Assembly (NCBI GenBank): GCA_015662385.1
Contig: DQUH01000017.1
Span: 1-8,059, forward strand
Source: Methanobacteriota archaeon
GTDB taxonomy: Archaea > Iainarchaeota > Iainarchaeia > JAADDC01
Reading direction: 5' to 3'
Length of the DNA: 8,059 nt
The notes beneath the pieces were generated by a model. It was not told the DNA's origin. It did no database searches and saw only the letters and a list, made by a program, of their open reading frames with translations. A program made the position numbers and the translations under genes. Shown here in pieces: positions 5,565 through 8,059 of the stretch (its first letter is position 1; each line of letters starts with the position of its first letter).

Positions 5565-8059
5565 ATGCGGGGCAGCATCGCCATCAGTATAGCCCTCGCA
5601 TTCTTTTTCGGGTCGGCAATTCTTTACCTGCTGACATGCAGCTTTTCAGACCTCCCCGCTTACGACGTCCCCCCTTGCACTTCCGAATCTTCCTGTATAA
5701 AAGCCACGGGGCTCCACCGCCGCGCCGTGTGGTACGCCCAGCTCGTGGGCCGCGCGTGGTACTATTCCAACGCCACCATGAAGCTTTACGACACCGTCCA
5801 AGAGATCTGTTCCCGCGGTGTTGATTTGAGCGCCGTTCCTGAGCTTGTTGCCAAAACCACGTCGAAACTCGCCGGGCCGGCGCAGCGGGCAATATACTTT
5901 GCAGACCAGTCGGTGTACCGGCTCGTTCAGGGTATCGCGCACATAGACGGCGAGCTGCACCGTTCCGGAGTTAAGTACACCCCTTACAGCGACGTCCGCC
6001 AGTACCACGCCGTCACGTCCAATTTCCTTATGGATTTGAAAATGGGGACAGGGCGCACCCCCCTCTCCCGCGCGGTTCTTGATTACTATACCATCAACGT
6101 GGGCCTCCACAGGCTGCTGTTCTCCGCGGATATGCAGATGGAGAACATCGTTAAGATAACATCAAGGTACGGCAGCATGCTGTGGCCCACGATCCCCTTC
6201 GCCTTCCCCTTGCTGGTAGTCGGAGCCGAAAAGGTGTTCCGTTCGAGATACAGCGGTAGGGACGTCATAAACGCCTCGGTGGGCCTGGGCTCTTCAGTTT
6301 TTTCTGCGGCTGCCCCGGTTCTTAACGGGTACTATGCGGCGCTCGAGCGGTACGACAGGAAAGCAGAAGAGATTCTGGAGAGCTCTTTACAGCTAAAAAA
6401 CGAGATCTACGGGCTCGCGGCCAGGCTGGAGACCATCGGAGCCACCGGTTTCACCTCTGAACTTCTCTCTTTCTTACCAGGTTCAACCCTCCGCGAAGCC
6501 AGTATTGTCCAGCAGCCTGACCGGTTGCCCTCCGAGGCTAGGATCCGTGCGGGGGCGCTGTATCGGTCCGTCCTTGGGGAAGTTACCAAGTACCGGCTAA
6601 GGGACGACAACTACTTCCTCTCCCTTTACACGGCGGAGGAGAAACGCAGGGAAATGCAGGAAATAAGGGACGACCTGTTGAAGTACTTGGAAGAATACGA
6701 ATCCCTTGTGAGGGGATGTTACGCAACCGTGTCCAAGTACAAGCCCCGTTCTTCTTACGTGTCCAACGCGCTCAGGGGATACGCAACTCTCCTGAAAGAG
6801 AACCCCAGCATACCTGCCTGTGCTGACGCCCTCAGGCTGATAGCGCTTGATAATAACTACGCGTCCAACGAGAAGATCCTTGAATCGTGCGAGCGGGAGG
6901 TATCCTGCGGCAGCGCGCTCCCCCACGACTACCCCTGTACTTCTGGCACAGTGGAAGAAAGGATAGCCTGCTGTTTAGCGTACAGGGAGAGGAAATCCCT
7001 TGACCTGAAGGCCAGCGATGCCTACGCCCACTACTCCGATCTAAGACTTGCGCTAGAATCCCTTCTTTCTTATTACGACGATCCCAAGATCCGTGCAGAA
7101 TACCTGGAGCTGCCGACGGACTTCATCTGCGAGTCCCACTTGTTTGATGCCGTTTCCAGGGCTACGAAGCTGTACCTCCAGCTCAGGAAGAACGCTTCAA
7201 AACACGTTGCACCCGTTATGGACGTGAACGGCTACCTGGACTCGAAAAACGTGTCCACTATCCGGCTTCGTTTCGCCCTCGATGCCGGCGGCGCAGACCT
7301 AGTAGTGGACTACGAACTGCCCTTCCAGGTCCTCGCATACCGGGTTGTCCAGTCGGACGGCCTTGCCGTTACCATTACCCCCGACGGCAGGACGGCGGTC
7401 CTCCGCGGTAGCGGGCGGGCTGAGGTGGAGGCGCAGGTGATGCCCGTACCCCTCGACGTTGAGGAGCTGGGCAGTGGCGACGGATACGTCTATCTCCGGA
7501 TAGTCAACGACAAACCGTTGCCGATACGCCATAAAATTTCAGGGAGCCTAATATCAGGTAGCTCAAACGTGCGGTGGGAAGGGGGCTACGTGTACTTTGA
7601 CGGCGCCGGTGAAGCAGTCGTGGCTGTGGGCGCAGTGGAGATGAACTACGTGCTCGAGGGCAACACCCTTTACGTCTACGTCAGGAATACGGGGGAGCAC
7701 GAGTACGACGGCAGCGTTCTTATACCCTACTCGGGGGAAGATCTTCCGAAAAAATGCAAGCCGTTCGGGGATGCCACCCTCTGTTCCCTGCGCCTCAAGC
7801 CCTTCAGCGAAGAGAGCATAGAGATTGACGGCGTTTTCGGGGGCGCGGATGCCACACTGTCTTTTGAGAAGGTGCCGCCCCCGGAGTTTAACGGCGGTTC
7901 GCTACCAGCGTTCAGCACCCCGGTTCCCACGGAGCAGAACGCTGTAAAATCTATGAAAAAACGCGTGCTCGAGGTATTGTCCGAGCTGGAGAGTTATTAC
8001 AGGAGGGCCAAGGAGCTAAACGTTACCGATTTCCTCCCTTTTTCACTTGATGCCGTCAA
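5565..8059 (+). CDS. Large membrane-anchored, probably extracytoplasmic protein of unknown function (3' end outside window)
   Basis: The frame is open from the ATG to the window edge: 831 codons plus two bases, no stop. I do not recognise the family. Residues ~4-24 (SIAISIALAFFFGSAILYLL) form a signal anchor followed by Cys25, with Cys38 and Cys44 soon after. A helical region (~50-200) leads to a second hydrophobic stretch at ~205-222 (MLWPTIPFAFPLLVVG) and a weaker one at ~233-256. Long charged helices, possibly coiled coil, follow at ~258-291 and ~357-385. A cysteine-rich helical part (Cys385, 419, 442, 448, 458, 469, 470, 522) comes next. From ~550 to ~770 the sequence is beta-rich (repeated hydrophobic strands such as DGYVYLRIVND and NTLYVYVRNTG, and a Cys731/Cys740 pair). 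A proline-rich linker (~770-790) and another charged helix (~791-817) end the visible part. N-glycosylation sequons (Asn69, 236, 543, 562, 819) and the cysteine count fit an outside location. It has its own promoter. Topology is inferred by eye. Confidence 0.85.
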   Translation, partial: MRGSIAISIALAFFFGSAILYLLTCSFSDLPAYDVPPCTSESSCIKATGLHRRAVWYAQLVGRAWYYSNATMKLYDTVQEICSRGVDLSAVPELVAKTTSKLAGPAQRAIYFADQSVYRLVQGIAHIDGELHRSGVKYTPYSDVRQYHAVTSNFLMDLKMGTGRTPLSRAVLDYYTINVGLHRLLFSADMQMENIVKITSRYGSMLWPTIPFAFPLLVVGAEKVFRSRYSGRDVINASVGLGSSVFSAAAPVLNGYYAALERYDRKAEEILESSLQLKNEIYGLAARLETIGATGFTSELLSFLPGSTLREASIVQQPDRLPSEARIRAGALYRSVLGEVTKYRLRDDNYFLSLYTAEEKRREMQEIRDDLLKYLEEYESLVRGCYATVSKYKPRSSYVSNALRGYATLLKENPSIPACADALRLIALDNNYASNEKILESCEREVSCGSALPHDYPCTSGTVEERIACCLAYRERKSLDLKASDAYAHYSDLRLALESLLSYYDDPKIRAEYLELPTDFICESHLFDAVSRATKLYLQLRKNASKHVAPVMDVNGYLDSKNVSTIRLRFALDAGGADLVVDYELPFQVLAYRVVQSDGLAVTITPDGRTAVLRGSGRAEVEAQVMPVPLDVEELGSGDGYVYLRIVNDKPLPIRHKISGSLISGSSNVRWEGGYVYFDGAGEAVVAVGAVEMNYVLEGNTLYVYVRNTGEHEYDGSVLIPYSGEDLPKKCKPFGDATLCSLRLKPFSEESIEIDGVFGGADATLSFEKVPPPEFNGGSLPAFSTPVPTEQNAVKSMKKRVLEVLSELESYYRRAKELNVTDFLPFSLDAV

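Noticed and set aside
5584..6110. Minus-strand frames and a small plus-strand frame (5636-5824) at the start of the large protein
   Set aside because: They compete with a continuous 831-codon frame that has a TATA box and a credible membrane anchor; their translations are arginine/proline-rich shadow sequence.

Overview
This window is archaeal chromosome. Eight consecutive plus-strand genes have recognisable archaeal or archaeal/eukaryotic-type products: the end of the PCNA sliding clamp, primase large subunit (PriL), primase catalytic subunit (PriS), a Gins51-type GINS subunit, ribosomal protein S27e, translation initiation factor aIF2-alpha, H/ACA RNP protein Nop10 and a PAC2-family protein. 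After them come a type I 3-dehydroquinate dehydratase (AroD) and a very large unrecognised membrane-anchored protein that runs off the right edge. Base composition is moderately GC-rich and coding is extremely dense. The lineage cannot be fixed from this sequence alone. The gene order is that of the replication-translation cluster known from many archaea; an assignment to a euryarchaeal-type or DPANN-type genome would only be a guess.

Layout. Positions 1-4068 form one tightly packed unit, pcn-priL-priS-gins51-rps27e-eif2a-nop10. Each gene overlaps the next by 4 to 25 nt (ATGA and GTGA junctions, a GTG start for priS, a TTG start for gins51), so it is probably one operon with translational coupling. 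A TATA-like box at the end of nop10 lies about 26 nt ahead of the PAC2 gene and may start a second unit, PAC2-aroD (4091-5522). A clear TATA box at 5537-5544 precedes the last gene (5565 to the edge) at a spacing that suggests a leaderless transcript.

How the genes fit together. PCNA, PriL/PriS and GINS act at the replication fork (clamp, primer synthesis, CMG-type helicase). S27e, aIF2-alpha and Nop10 act in ribosome function, initiation and rRNA pseudouridylation. The PAC2 protein is related to proteasome-assembly chaperones. AroD is step 3 of the shikimate pathway and is functionally unrelated.

The two points most worth following are these. First, PriL has a single cysteine, so it cannot carry the usual four-Cys 4Fe-4S centre, and its C-terminal part instead resembles PriX, which in Sulfolobus is a separate primase subunit. 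Second, the 831-residue-plus terminal gene encodes an unrecognised membrane-anchored, cysteine-bearing, helical then beta-rich, probably extracytoplasmic protein. No RNA genes, CRISPR arrays, insertion sequences or long repeats were seen, and there is no gene-free stretch over 45 nt.
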